Both the position numbers and the translations under genes were made by a program. The notes under the pieces were generated by a model. That model made no database searches and was not told where the DNA came from. It worked only from the letters and a program-made list of their open reading frames with translations. From Pogostemon cablin (taxonomy: Eukaryota > Streptophyta > Magnoliopsida > Lamiales > Lamiaceae): DNA of 64,000 bases. The stretch lies in the NCBI GenBank assembly GCA_023678885.1, contig CM042970.1, positions 2,086,355 to 2,150,354 of the forward strand, in the 5' to 3' direction. Positions 11,985 through 24,081 of the stretch are shown here, piece by piece. Position 1 is the stretch's first letter. Every line of letters starts with the position of its first letter.

Positions 11985-12193
11985 CACAACAACTATATAC
12001 ATTAAAGCGTAGTGTATTCTGCATAATTGATTAAATATTTTGTACAATCGGGTTTATTTCTGCACAATCATTATATAAATTTGCACAATATAAAAATATA
12101 TACATAAATTTATTTCTTATAAATCTGTTTAATTAAATTGTTGAACATTATAGTTGTAGCATTGTACAACACACTAAAGCAAAGTGATATATA
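11985..12193. repeat. Left copy of a direct repeat flanking the LTR-like element
   Basis: Phrases such as TTAAATATTTTGTACAATCG and TATATAAATTTGCACAATAT recur in order just after the element, at about 13940-14065 (TTAAATATTTTGCACAATTG, TATATAAATTTCCACAATAT). The copies are too diverged and too long to be a target duplication, so this is an older local duplication around the insertion. Confidence 0.5.
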
Positions 12194-13921
12194 TGATCGT
12201 AGTCATTTTCACCTAGATTTTAGTGTCTTTATTTGTGAATTTTCAGATGTTTTTATCCGTATTTATGTGATTTTTGGTGAAGTTATTGTTATTCTGAGAA
12301 ATGTGGTATGAATTGATAGAATTGTGTAAATGAGCCTAAATATGTGTAAAACAGGTCAAGAAATGAATAAAAATGGAGTCGGGAGCGAAACGAAGATGGA
12401 AGAAAAGGGCCTGCTTGTACACTGGCTGTGTGTAGAGCACGGACCTGTAACAAGTAGCCGTGTATTGTCATCAAAAATTACTGCTCGCCTAGAAGGATGG
12501 TCGTGCGCTAGTGCACGGGCCGTGCGTTGTTGCATGCCCCGTGTGCGGAACACGGCCATGTAAGAAGAAGTCGTGTACTTACATCAGAAAATACTACACG
12601 GCTATTACCAATGATGTGTACTGTAGCTTGAGCCATGTCCGGAAGCACGCACAACACACCGAAGTAGGTGTGCCCTACACGGGCCATGTGCTGCTGCACG
12701 GGCCGTGTAGGTGCAAAAACCTGTGCAGTTTTGAAAAAGTTCCAGAAGCTTCTAGAAGGTCCATTAGTGATATAAAAGGATGAATTGTGCGAAATTTTGA
12801 AAAAGAGATCAGATTCATAGCAGTTACACACACGCCACGCCATATTTCCTAACACACTAGATCCATATTCCATCTCTATCCATTAGATCCATCCAATTTC
12901 CATTTGATCTCCACATTCAATCCATAAATCCATCATGTAATCCATCCATCCATTATTGGAGAAGAGTGAAGCATCAAGGAGTGGAAGAGTTGATAAATTG
13001 AAGAGGAGGAAGGTTTCTCCATGCAAGGGAAGTCAATCTACTTTTCATTTGTTGATTTTCTTCTTATTTTGGCTCAAATGGAACAAATCTTGATTTGTAT
13101 TGAATTAAACATCATGTTTAGAGGCTAGTCCTATAGTAGGGCTAATCATATGAATGGTTGAGGTGAATAGTAAGATATGTAGAGCTTGAGTAGTGATTTG
13201 AATTGATTTGTGAATTTTCTTTTATGATATATCAATCATGTTTCATTTAAATGTTTTTGTGACTAAATTCTCTATTCATAGTATTAGGATGGTCATTCCA
13301 ATGTTGTGAGTGGATGTTTAATTGAATCATATATTGAAATCTGCATGCATGTTAGTATAAGGGGAGGTAAGACATACCCTCCTTAGACTTGGAACATTCA
13401 TAGAGGGACACTTAAGACATTGAGTGAAAAGAACCAACTTATGATCATAGTACCTTAAGTGAATTGAGATTAAGATCAATCTTAGGAGATTTAGACTTGT
13501 AAAAGGATCGAGAACCTAATTGTCTTGGCCATAGGGATTAGGGGCAAAATTGTGGTTGCTTTTAATCCACAAGTTAATGAAAATTACCATCAAGAGTTTT
13601 GCATATTTAGCTCAAGTCTTAACCATGAGTATGATTAGCCTTGCTCTCTTCTCAAGTGAATTCTACATCCATTTCATTCATCATTTGCTTGTTGATTGAT
13701 CATTTACTTTGTTAGTTTAAATTCTAGTTGAGTAAGTAGAGGATTAAGTAATAGTTTTATCTACAAAACCTTCAAACTATCATCCTTACAAAGCACAAAT
13801 CAATGGAAAATCCAGATACAATCATGAGTTTACTTTTCCTTGGGACGACATTACTATAAATTTTTTACTTGGTCACGCGTTTACTCGACGATAGAGTCTC
13901 TTATTCTTACACATTTTTACA
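12194..13921 (+). mobile_element. Solo-LTR-like repeat, Ty3-type family
   Basis: It begins TGATCGTAGTCATTTTCACC and ends ACACATTTTTACA, giving TG...CA ends. It corresponds over its first 1.4 kb to the minus-strand part of the element at 6165-10211, including a block rich in CACGG/CCGTG words (12420-12720) and a TATAAAAGG site near 12770. Beyond the shared AATTACCATCAAGAGTTTT (about 13600), this copy runs on through TTGGTCACGCGTTTACTCGA and TCTCTTATTCTTACACA. No ORF or internal domain is seen. I call it a solo-LTR candidate because no target duplication is evident (ATATA before, AGAAA after). Confidence 0.5.
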
Positions 13922-14189
13922 AGAAATGCGACTAAGAACAATATACTGCACAATCCATTAAATATTTTGCACAATTGGATACATTTTTGCACAACCAGTA
14001 TATAAATTTCCACAATATAAGAATACGTATATAAAAAATTCATTTCTTATAGGACCAACAAAATTTTGTTTGTACGGAAAGTACAACCAGTTTTTTCACA
14101 GCCGTTTCGATTAGAAAGAAGAAGTGGCAACGGCTACGACGGAACCAATTTCTCTTTCCCATCCTCCATCGGCATTTTTGTGGCTTTTT

Positions 14190-14530
14190 TTGCTTTCCTT
14201 CTCACTCCCTTCATTGTTGGGTGGAGATGATGGTTGCAGTGGAGGGGGTTTGGGAGAGGACGATCTAATAGCCATCATCGTATCCCTCCACGTCCTTCGC
14301 CATCACCTACCAAATCAAGCTCCCGCTCATGGAGCCGCCGCCTGTTCTTGCCATTCTGTAAATATCTTTATACACATTCCCCATGTACGTCTCCCTTCTA
14401 TTCAAGCTTAACCATAGGTCATTGCTCGATTTCCAAATTCGGCCAGCACCAGTGGCTTTTTCAACAAGTTTCTTGCATCTTCCCATACAAAACATTGAAA
14501 GGCAGATGATAGTTCTAGTATATGAACAAC
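14190..14530 (-). pseudogene. GH5 mannan endo-1,4-beta-mannosidase, 3' fragment
   Basis: The minus strand carries the C-terminal part of a plant endo-beta-mannanase, a secreted glycoside hydrolase family 5 enzyme that cuts cell-wall mannans. Visible pieces are EDARNLLKKPLVLAEFG, with the GH5 nucleophile Glu in LAEFG (about 14440-14475), then in another frame KSSNDLWLSLNRRETYMGN and VYKDIYRMARTGG. After these come VMAKDVEGYDDGY and IVLSQTPSTATIISTQQ. A frameshift just after LAEFG separates the two parts, and stops replace Gln in LIWQ and Glu in DDGYE. No upstream exons are found. It is a dead gene remnant. The opposite-strand frame at 14124-14411 is its shadow. Confidence 0.72.
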
Positions 14531-15032
14531 AATTTGAAGAGAGAAAAGACAGAGAGAGAGAGGAATAAAGAAATTGCGATACAGAAAAAAAGCTATACGC
14601 AGTAGGTTGTGAAATGCGACGAAGAATTGAACTATCACATCCTGTAGAACGAGGATCAGCTGTTTAGTGATGCGTTCTTAATTACCTATTTTTTTGGAGT
14701 TTTTGAGGAGAGAGAATAATATGTTCGTAAAAACGTGGTTGGATAATATATTAATTATTTTCTAATATAATAGAAGTGAGGTTATATTAGGTATATCACT
14801 ATAATTTCTTGTATCAAACAGTAATATATTTGAATACTAGTATCTCATAGTAATAATAGTTAATAGAGTGTATTAGAGAGTAATTAATCCTAATAAGTAA
14901 TGTTAATATATGATAATATAAAATAAAAATAGAAAATTATATGTGTAATATTAAAATAAAAAATATAAAAAATACGAAAATTAACCGGATACATTATATT
15001 TCTAAAAATTTATTTAAGGCAGTGCATTCTCA

Positions 15033-15035
<3 letters not shown>

Positions 15036-15069
<34 letters not shown>

Positions 15070-15082
15070 TAATAATAATAAT
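15036..15082. repeat. (TAA)n microsatellite
   Basis: About 15 TAA/AAT units run here with one interruption (ATAATAATATAATAATAAT). It sits in AT-rich intergenic DNA. Confidence 0.9.
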
Positions 15083-16627
15083 CTAAACATGATAATAATT
15101 ATTCAAATTGAAGAGTGTATACGGATTGAGTGAGTTAAAATTGCGGATTTATTGAGTTTAATTTGAGGGGATTAGATCCGTAAAAAGATTTAAACAGAAG
15201 TGTATTCCTAAATTTTTTGATATTTTAAACTAATATAATAATAAAATTTAATTATTAAATATAATTAAAAGTATTTTAATTAGTAATAATTTTTTATTAT
15301 ATTTTAAATATTTATTATATACTCCATATATGTATCAAATTAAAGATTTTGAAAAAACGAATAATTTGATATGATTTTTATTAATAATAATAAGTAACAC
15401 AAAAATTATAAACATTTTAAATTTTTTCATAAAAAGTAACTTTACAATTATTTAATTGGTTGACAATGAGAGAGAATATATTTATTATTTTCATAAAACT
15501 TGACTGGTTAGATAACCTATTAGGTAGGTTTCTCATTAACCTTTAAAATGTTCAACGGTTATGATCAAAAGATAAAAATTTAATAGTTAAAATAATATTG
15601 GGTCATGACATTGGATAAGCTAAGTAAGCTCTAAAATTTATTCATACACTTTATTATATTTGTCTTTTAAAGTAAATTTACTTTGTACACATGATTCAAT
15701 ATGGGATACTAACTCAATCCATGAAAGTGGTTTGGCAAATATGTTTTTGCACTAATCAAGTTTTTGATTAGTCTCGTCGCGTAAGCAACTTATTATAAAA
15801 AGTTATCACCCCATGAGAAGGAATATAACATTCTATATTTCTAATTGCTATTTGACTATAACTTAACTACTGCTACTATACTTAATAATTTCCCTTAATC
15901 CAACTTGACTTTGTTTAATTAATATAAAATGTGGGATTTCTAGAATCATATATCTATGAATATTCGAGAGTGACGACATGGCTTACGATTTTGTGCTACA
16001 AAACATCATTTTATAATCTTAAAAAAAAATATTTTTTATCTTAATTATAATCTAATCAACAAATTAGATTCTTAAATCCAACACCATAAGCAATCATGTG
16101 CCATCCATACAGGTGGGCCCACGTACATTGGAATAGTAAATTAGGAAAAATATATATAATGATGATTAAAAAAAAAGACGTACTAATTAATTGGAGAGTA
16201 CTCTTTCGCAGGCTGCAGGTTGCCACATATTTTAAGTAGTAATTAAATCATTGTCTCAATGTTGCCATTTTTCGGACATAATACATGACATCAACCGCTA
16301 ATAAGTTATTGGTAAAAAAAAATTAAATCCCGATTCGACACGATTGAGGGATGTTCTTAGAGACGTAGATTATGATAATTTAATTAATCATTAAGTAAGG
16401 TAAAATTATTACCAACTCATATAAGGAGCCTTTTTATTTTGATGAATTGTTCCACAAAGTTAAAGAAATATAAGCGGTGTAATACTAAACTGCATACAAG
16501 AAGCTTTTTTATTTTGCCATTTTTTTTGTCTATTAAAAAAATATCAATTTTATCTTTATAACAAGCCCACAAATTTGAGTGCATCATGTGTCTAAATTAA
16601 GAAAATTTTATTCATCTAATTAAAAAG
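15083..16627. other. AT-rich intergenic region
   Basis: No gene or complete mobile element is seen. The sequence is AT-rich throughout with short homopolymer runs. Confidence 0.45.
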
Positions 16628-16893
16628 TACTCACCCGTCGCAGGAAAGATGACACACTTTCCATTTTGGGTTGTCCCATAAAAGTTTGCATATTCCTAAA
16701 AAAGCAAAAAAGTCAAACACAATCATCATTCTCCATACACTTTATTTACAAAAAACCACTCTTACCTAACATACATATCATACTTTATCATTTATTTATT
16801 ACAAAAAAATACCATAATACCTCTAAAAGTCACAACTTTCTTAATCTTTGTGTCAGGAAATTGGGTGCAATCATTCCTGGGACGGAGGGAGTA
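16628..16893. mobile_element. MITE with GACGGAGGGAGTA end
   Basis: It starts TACTCACCCGTCGCAGG and ends TTCCTGGGACGGAGGGAGTA, with inverted ends. The interior (GTTGTCCCATAAAAGTTTGC, AAAAAGTCAAACACAATCAT) recurs reversed at 58676-58842, where only half a copy remains. It is about 266 bp and non-coding. Confidence 0.7.
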
Positions 16894-16908
16894 TAATTTA
16901 ATTAATGA

Positions 16909-17390
16909 CAAAGACTTGTGTGAAATCGTCTTATGTAAGTCTTTACGTGAGACGCATAAAAAGTGATAACTTTTATAATAAAAATTGACACTTAATTAAT
17001 AAAAAATAATAATATTATTTTATAAATAATTTATAGTATAAACACTGATAGAGGCACAGTATGCCCGGGGTACTGGCCCTGAGGTTTTCAAAAATTTCGT
17101 TTTAATTTTTCTCCTCTTTTGTATTTGTATATTTTTTTTATTAAAAATAGTATCAAATTAGTTCAAAAACTATAAAATCTTTATTTCAAAAAATAACATT
17201 TTTTAAACAATAAAAACACTTTATGCGACGGAGGGAACACTTTATTTTGCATTGCAATTCGGGCCCCTGAATTCATTCCTGCCTCTGTCACTGAGTATAA
17301 ATAAAAAGTTATAATATTTTATATCGAAAGTGATAATTATTTTAAAAAATGTAAAATGATCTCACGTGAGGTAATCAAGACCTATCCATT
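16909..17390. mobile_element. GTCTCAC-family MITE interrupted by a hAT MITE
   Basis: The outer element starts GACAAAGACTTGTGTGAAATCG and ends near AAATGATCTCACGTGAGGTAA. It contains the family core AAAAAGTGATAACTTTTATA. Removing 17043-17301 restores the usual core TTTATAGTATAAATAAAAAG, so the inner element inserted later. Confidence 0.65.
17043..17293. mobile_element. hAT-type MITE with 8-bp target duplication
   Basis: The left end CACTGATAGAGGCA and the inverted right end CAGTGACAGAGGCA match at 12 of 14 positions. The 8 bases AGTATAAA directly flank it on both sides (17035-17042 and 17294-17301). An 8-bp duplication and CA(G)TG-type ends are hallmarks of hAT. The 251-bp body has no ORF. 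Confidence 0.82.
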
Positions 17391-18630
17391 AATTACTTAT
17401 CAACTTTAATATATTATAATTTAATAATTAATCGCACATCATACTTATAATCCTAATAATATATTAATTAATCATAAAGTGTAATCAATCAAATTATGAG
17501 TGTATCCGTTCCCCAAATTATCTCACATACATACCGTCAACTGAATTTCCATTTTATAAAATAGGAGTACGTGCAATATATTTTTTTTTTAAGTATTGCA
17601 ATTTTTTTAAAAATGTCATTTATTTTTTTGTAACGAGAAAAAACCACATGTATATTTTAATATCTGATTAAAAGATTTACACAAAATAGGAAGTCAACAT
17701 ATGTCGACATATTGATCACTTCATGTATTATTTTTAAGCAGTGATATGGCTTTTGGGAATCGTTTTCTGATAGCCGCGAGGAGGTAATTACGTACCAATC
17801 ATTTAATATCATTTTTAAACTAAAAGACCATCCTATTAACTAATTAATCACTATCTTTAATTAAAAAATATATATTTAATTCATAATTTAACAAGCATGT
17901 ATCTTTCATTGCTATTTTCTATATTTGTTGCTCGTCCCACCTACAACACAAATGACTGAATTTCCACTAACCTTTTTCATTGGCTAATTTAATTAATTAT
18001 AGATATTAATCGGTGGATTCCAGGTCAAGCAGAGGATATGCAATATTTATGCATCAAGCATGGCCAACAATTATTTTATTTATTTATTTATTGAAAACAG
18101 AGACTGGAACCAGAAAGTTTGATCTAGGAGTCTGATCATAATATTATAAATGTAGTCTCTTTGCATACCCATTCTGTTTTTTTCAAAATTATTATTTATC
18201 ATGTGAAAATTACTATTAAAAAAGATAAACTATTACTCTTTTAAATATAAAATATTAGTTACCCATCTTATCAAGAATATAAAAAATCATAACATATTAA
18301 ATTTTGAGGAGTAATATTTATTATTTAGAAGATTATCTCTCTAAAAAGTAATTTTTTTAAGCATTATCCGTAAAAATAAAAGTATAAGGAATTATAAATA
18401 ATGTTGAAATTAGAAGGGAAAATAACAACAATAATAATAATAAATTAAAAATATTTGAAATTAGATCGAAAAGATGCACAATAAACTTGTTTATATTATT
18501 CACTTTCTATTCTAAATCATGAGAAAAAGATGGAGAATACAAGTTAATGTTCCCTGCTCCCATTAGGATTGAGTAGGTGACCTTTGAAAGAATATAGTGG
18601 AGAGCCATCCACCAGACCAAAGCAATTTTG
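17391..18630. other. AT-rich intergenic region
   Basis: I see no gene. Runs of T near 17580 and an AATAAT run near 18428 are the only simple repeats. Confidence 0.4.
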
Positions 18631-19080
18631 TGCTAAGTATATTGTAATTATTCTAAATTATTCTAAAGTTTGTACATATGTTCATATATTTATCCCACGT
18701 TAATATTAGTCTGACTTATCATTCTTTGATTATTGTATAAATGTACATTCCTTTATCAATAAAAGCAATACTTTCAATTATTTTAACATGGTATCAGAAC
18801 AAATTAAGGATTACACTTTTTTTTAATCATCACAATTTCCATATCAATCAAAATCCTCATCATTTGATTGACCATATTCTCAATCAAATTCCTTACAGAT
18901 TTGATTGACCATATCCTGACAATTCCTCCCGCACTTAACAAGTTCGTCCTTGATAGGAGAAGTATATTCATACCCATGGAAAAAATCTGATTTTGAATTT
19001 GACATCGGGTAAAAGTGCATAAAACTCGAGCATGTATTCTTGTTGTTTGTGTTTCCTCGAGTTGAACACATCATTTTGCT
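18631..19080 (+). mobile_element. Copia LTR remnant with primer-binding site
   Basis: An LTR-like stretch from TGCTAAGTATATTG (18631) to TATTTTAACA (18788) is followed at once by TGGTATCAGAAC, the plant initiator-Met tRNA primer-binding motif (usually TGGTATCAGAGC). About 290 bp of leader-like sequence follows with no intact gag, then ordinary AT-rich DNA. The 3' part and second LTR are missing. Confidence 0.65.
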
Positions 19081-19454
19081 GATTTTCAGAAAAAAAAAAC
19101 TCTCTAATTTTTTCTTATCTTAGTCGAATTTTTCTTAAATTTCGTTAACTCTCTGGAAGTCGACCTGCATGCAAGAAAACTCCTCTAAATCTTGGGGGCA
19201 AGTTTTCGCATACTTTCATGAAGTTTTTGTTTTTTCAATTTTCTCCATGCACATTCTTTTCTTCATCATTTATGCTCATAATCACTTATTCTTGGACATG
19301 AAAATGTATTATCGTCATAAATTCTGAATCTCAAAATATGAATAAATTAATGAAAACACACTAAAACGACATGGAGTATAGTCTAAATGAATTATACGAC
19401 AATCAATTGGTGAAGTGTAGTAATTGAGACTATATACACTAAAAAACTCATTTT

Positions 19455-19655
19455 AAACAACGGAATTTACAAATGGAATTCAATTGGTTGGTAATTACCA
19501 ATAAATTGCCTACTAAAATTACATTTATCTTTTGTCAATGGAATGCCAATGCATGTATTATGTTTATATCGACGGATTATCAACGAAACTATTATATAAA
19601 TTACTAGCAATGGATTACCAATAGAATATGATTTCCATTGGTAAAAATTTATCAA
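19455..19655. mobile_element. Small palindromic MITE-like element
   Basis: The ends AATGGAATTCAATTGGTTGGTAATTACC and GATTACCAATAGAATATGATTTCCATTGG (shown only in part as motifs) contain inverted CCATTGG/GGTAATTACC words. No target duplication was resolved and there is no ORF. Confidence 0.35.
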
Positions 19656-20235
19656 TCACCACTTTTTTTGTTAATTAAAGAAAAGTGATAATAATATAAA
19701 AAATAATTTTATCAATAATTTATAGTATGAGTGAAAAACAATTACATTTAAAAATATATATAATATTTTAATAATATTTTTAATAAAAAGTGAATAATTA
19801 ATTACGAAAACATAGGTTATTATCGTTAAACATCTCACCCAGTACAACTCATGAAATTTAGTGGTATGACAACTTGTAATAGTTAATGGTGTATTTCTTG
19901 CATCAGCTCAGCTAATAAAATAATTAAAATATTAAATTCACTATTTAAATAGATAGGCAAACCGCGTGGTTTAGCCGCATAGAGGCTAGATTCAATGAAT
20001 ATTCAAACGGAAGAATATACTACTGCAACTCATTATCCCTTTCTAACAAAAATATAATAAAAATAAAAAATTAAATACTTAAACTAAAGTGGAAATGTTT
20101 ATTAATTGTTTACTTTATTTCAAGGCCTACGATTCAAAGTCTACTACATTAAAATAGAAATAATAACAATACTCAATTGTCAGAATTAGCGAAAATAAAT
20201 AGTCAAAAATCAATGTTATCCATTACTTAAATGGT

Positions 20236-20577
20236 ATAACTTTCATACTCAATTATTTATTTTTAATCAAAAAATACTCCTATTTTTATTTTTTATTATA
20301 TTTATAATTTAGTGTCGATTATGGTGTTGGAGTCCCAATACAAGATACCGACATCATATCTGACATTATTGTCGTAGTATCGGATGTCGAATTCATTATT
20401 GATCCTGTGTGGAATGTTATGTCGAGGATCAAACATCTGATGTTATGAGAATGGTGTCGGAATATGATATTGGTATAATGTCGGTATCCGATACCAATTC
20501 CGACACTAAATAATTAAATAATAAAAAAATTAGAATTGGGGTATTTTCGTCCAAAAATAAATAATTGAGTATAAATA
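20236..20577. mobile_element. MITE with ATACTCAATTATTTATTTTT inverted ends
   Basis: The left end TACTCAATTATTTATTTTTA (20251 region) is mirrored at the right end by AAAAATAAATAATTGAGTATA. The centre repeats TCGG/CCGATAC words (GATACCGACATC, GGTATCCGATACC), giving an internal stem. A related centre (GTGTCGAGACTC, TTGATCGACACTTAACATC) lies at about 55430-55530. Confidence 0.6.
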
Positions 20578-21831
20578 TTATACTACAATTTAATTTAATT
20601 GATGGCTGTTGTCAGGAACTCACATCCATTGAAAAATATTAGTAAGTAATCATTGGATAAATAAATTTTTAATTTATAAATGAGGGCGCTATTAAAAATT
20701 TTTTTAATAAATATTCACTTTTAGTAGCACTTGAAACCATTTAAATTTAATGAAATCGAAAAATAATGAAAAGATATTTGAGCTAGCACTCAAATTATTT
20801 AAATTTTAAGGGAATAGTTCGTCAAATACTCAAAGGCAAAAAGTAGTAAGTTTGGAATAAATATAAGTTAAAAAGAATCGTGAAGTTTGGAAATCCCATG
20901 ATTTTACTTAATTATATTTAACATGGTTCATTTGAAAATTTATAGTCGAATTAATTATTAAAAGAAGGATATTAATTTTAAGTTAAAACCTATTCAAAGT
21001 TTAGAAAATAATTATTCAATTAAAAATATAATGTATAATTCTTAATGAAGATGAAAGTTAACTTGCAGGAAAATAAAAATGTATCTCGTGTGCTATAGTA
21101 AGCTTATAAAAATATCATTTACGAATTAAATTATTTAGTTAAATCATTTATAATAGATCTTTCTTGAAAGCTTCCCTCGACTCAATCTCTGTCGCTTCCA
21201 GATATGCACTTTATCTGTAAGAGGAAAAGATATGGGGTGAGCACACATGGGGTGTTCTCAGTGCTGGATTTATTGCCGGATTGCACAATTGAAAATGACT
21301 TCATATCATTAGAAACAAACATCATGTACATTAAAAAGTAAAGAAAATTAACCCATAGTCAAAGTTATGCGAACGCGTCCGTCTTTTCTTATTGGCAATA
21401 ATGCCAACTGCACGTACAGGTTCCGGCCCACCGGTCTTAGGTAACTTGTGCATGCACATCTATAAACATCAATCAATATAATCAAGTTCAATATAGAAAT
21501 CGTAACAGTAAGTCTAACTTGTAGCAGTGAAGGCAATGATACGTAATAAGTGATGATGACGATGATGATGATAAAAATGAGTGATGGTGTTGCTACATTT
21601 CCTTGAAATCCTTGATGCTTCCATAGATTTGGTCTCTATTTAGCATTCTTAATCATAAAGAGTATATCATAAGAAATTATGACCTTAACTTCTATGGTAA
21701 AAATATAATGTCCTAATCTTGATGATTGTTGATCCTTTAAGGATTTTATATTAAGAATTTTTTTAGGGATATATTCAAGATTTCAAGTAGTTGAAGTGAG
21801 ACCTCATGTCATGAATTATGATTAAGAATTT
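20578..21831. other. AT-rich intergenic region
   Basis: No supported gene. At 21345-21440 the minus strand has a short coding-looking patch with HKLPKTGGPEPVRAVGI in one frame, but no family match, start or splice context. Confidence 0.35.
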
Positions 21832-22006
21832 TTTTTGATCGGATAAAGTTAGTTGTTAATAGTTAGTTTTACCAAGTCTCCATACACCCCTTATTCTCCA
21901 AATTCTCCTTATAACTCCCCTCCTATTCGTTCCCTATAGGGATCGAACCCGAATCACTCAGTTGTGTGAGGAGCGCGGTGGTCAAGTGGGCTAGCCCACT
22001 CAGTTT
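21832..22006 (-). mobile_element. tRNA-derived SINE with perfect 19-bp target duplication
   Basis: The direct repeat GAATTATGATTAAGAATTT lies exactly on both sides (21813-21831 and 22007-22025). On the minus strand the 175-bp element starts AAACTGAGTGGGCTAGCCCA. It has an A-box-like TAGCCCACTTG and a B box GGTTCGATCCC (about 21941-21951), and ends in a short A tail next to the left duplication. These are the marks of target-primed retroposition of a Pol III transcript. The perfect duplication suggests a fairly recent insertion. Confidence 0.85.
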
Positions 22007-22025
22007 GAATTATGATTAAGAATTT

Positions 22026-23837
22026 ATCTTTGAGTGATATTATATTACGTAATGTAACCCTTTACATAGGTGAACATAATTTCTTTTGTTAATTAACTTT
22101 AAGAATGATTCAAATTAAATTTTAAAAGATGACTTCAAGACTGTAAATTTTGTGTTTGCAAATGATTTCTCAAAATGAGTTAAAAATAATTTAAATAAAA
22201 ATTGTTTCATAAGTACTAAGAATAACTTTAGAGTAATTTAAGAAATTTCTATCATCTTAACTATAATTTTTACAAGAAAATAAATCAATATAACCTTTTT
22301 ATATGAGTTTAAAAAACATTTTAATGAACATATTTCACTTGGACTGTAGGCAAAAGATCTTGCTACTCAAATGGTCATAAAATGCATTAAGTTCATGACA
22401 TGTTTACAAAATATCATGCTGCCATAGTTTTGTAAAACATGTATATCTCTCAAACTACCTTATGGACTAAAAATTGATTTTACATGCATAAACTACACAC
22501 ATATATGAGCATTTACATGTCTTTCCCTATTCAAAAATCATATATCTTATTAGTGTAAAAGACTTGTAAAGTTTCCGCAGTGTTTGTGTGAAACATTGTG
22601 GCAGCAATTTAGAAAATCAACAATATCTCTTAAATTAATTAATGGATTTCAAAGATGATTTACATAAGTATAGAGGACTCATAGATGAACAACTCTTATC
22701 TCTAGTGGTTTTCTGAAATTCGTTCATTTTATATGTGAAATATAGAGATCAAGTTTAGCTTTTATTTCTCGCATGTATTCTGTCACAGTTTAGTAAAATG
22801 TCCATAACTTTCATTTGGGTGAATATTTTGCTATGAAATTTTACAGATAGTTATTTAACTTCATAATAAACTTTTTTATTCTTTGTAAGCAGCCAAAATA
22901 TTAATATAAATAGGTCGTTTTCTAGCTTGAAAAATAAGTACAGATTCTGGAAATTTTGAAGGTTAGTTGCATTTGTTAGAACTTGAGTCATATTTTAGCA
23001 TGTAAGTTAAAATGTCATTTCTTACATTAAACAACCTTCCATTTTCACATAATATACACCAAAAATCCAACCATCATGCATTATTCCCTCCACTTTCTCA
23101 TTTACATAAATATCATACATATAAGAAATGTTGGAGAAGATTACCTTGAAAGCTTAGAAAAGCTTAAAGTCTTGTGGTGGTTTTGATGTTGTTGGAAGGA
23201 TGATTTCACCACCTCCACTTGGTAGTAGTTTCATGTATATTGAGACATAAATGTTGAAGTAAGGAATAAATGTTGAATTAAGATTAAAAGAAAGTATGAA
23301 GATTAAAATTGTTATGGATTTACTTACCTTGGTGGTGGGATTCTTAAGTAAATCTTTATTTCTTGAGAAGGATGTCATGAGCAACTTTGAGAGTTGTCTC
23401 CAACAATTTTGAAAGATGGTATTTTAATGGAGGATACTAACATTGTTGCTAAAAATGTGGAATAAGAGAGTTCTTCTTTCTTTGATTTTTCTTGGCCTTG
23501 GAAATGTGGTTTAAACTTTACTAAGAGAGGATAGCTTTTCATGGAGGTGAGATACACTTTTAGCATAAGGATGTTGTGTTCTCATTACACCAACTTAATC
23601 ACTCATAGTGAGAGAGTTAGCTCTTTTGGCATTTTCCTCTTGTACCTTTTCCATATGTCTTTTATTATTTGTCTTATTTTAGTTATCTTATTAATCATGA
23701 ATCTCATCATTAGAAGGATGTATGTAGTATATGTAGGATTGATCATATGTGCATAATGAGTATATCATGTATTTGATTTGATCACAAAAGTGTATTATAT
23801 CTATAATATATATAGGTATATATAGAGTTTAATTGTC
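22026..23837. other. AT-rich intergenic region
   Basis: I see no supported gene or complete element. The open frames at 23154-23756 have no domain and run through low-complexity sequence. Confidence 0.4.
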
Positions 23838-23848
23838 TTATTAGTAAT

Positions 23849-24081
23849 GGTGTACTCCACCATTAGGGGCCCCCACCACTCCTGCCCTGGGGATTGGTGG
23901 AGGAGGTAAATCGCAGGATGTGCCTCAAGTGGGTTATAGGGAGGGCTCACTATTAAACTTGTGCTTGCAAGGGGCCAAATCAATGCCAAAGGCAGGATTC
24001 AAACCCCCACCCTGCAGTAACCAAGCTCAGCTGGAATGTCTTTCCACTCTCCCCTCTACCACTTAAGCTATGTCTAATTAA
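23849..24081 (-). mobile_element. tRNA-derived SINE, second family
   Basis: On the minus strand it begins near AGACATAGCTTAAGTGGTAG, with an A box TAGCTTAAGTGG and a B box GGTTTGAATCC (about 23996-24006). The body is GC-rich (GCCCTCCCTATAACCCACTTG, CCAATCCCCAGGGCAGG). Near-identical 11-mers TTATTAGTAAT (23838-23848) and TTATTAGTGAT (24082-24092) flank it. The 233-bp element shares its head with the copy at 58555-58668. Confidence 0.8.

Noticed and set aside
12194..13921. Intact autonomous retrotransposon
   Set aside because: No second LTR, primer-binding site or pol motif was found, and the flanks show no target duplication; solo-LTR-like repeat is the safest reading.
14124..14411. 95-codon plus frame with a hydrophobic start, looking like a secreted peptide
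   Set aside because: The minus strand of the same bases carries the mannanase relic in family order. The apparent signal peptide is the complement of GA-rich sequence.
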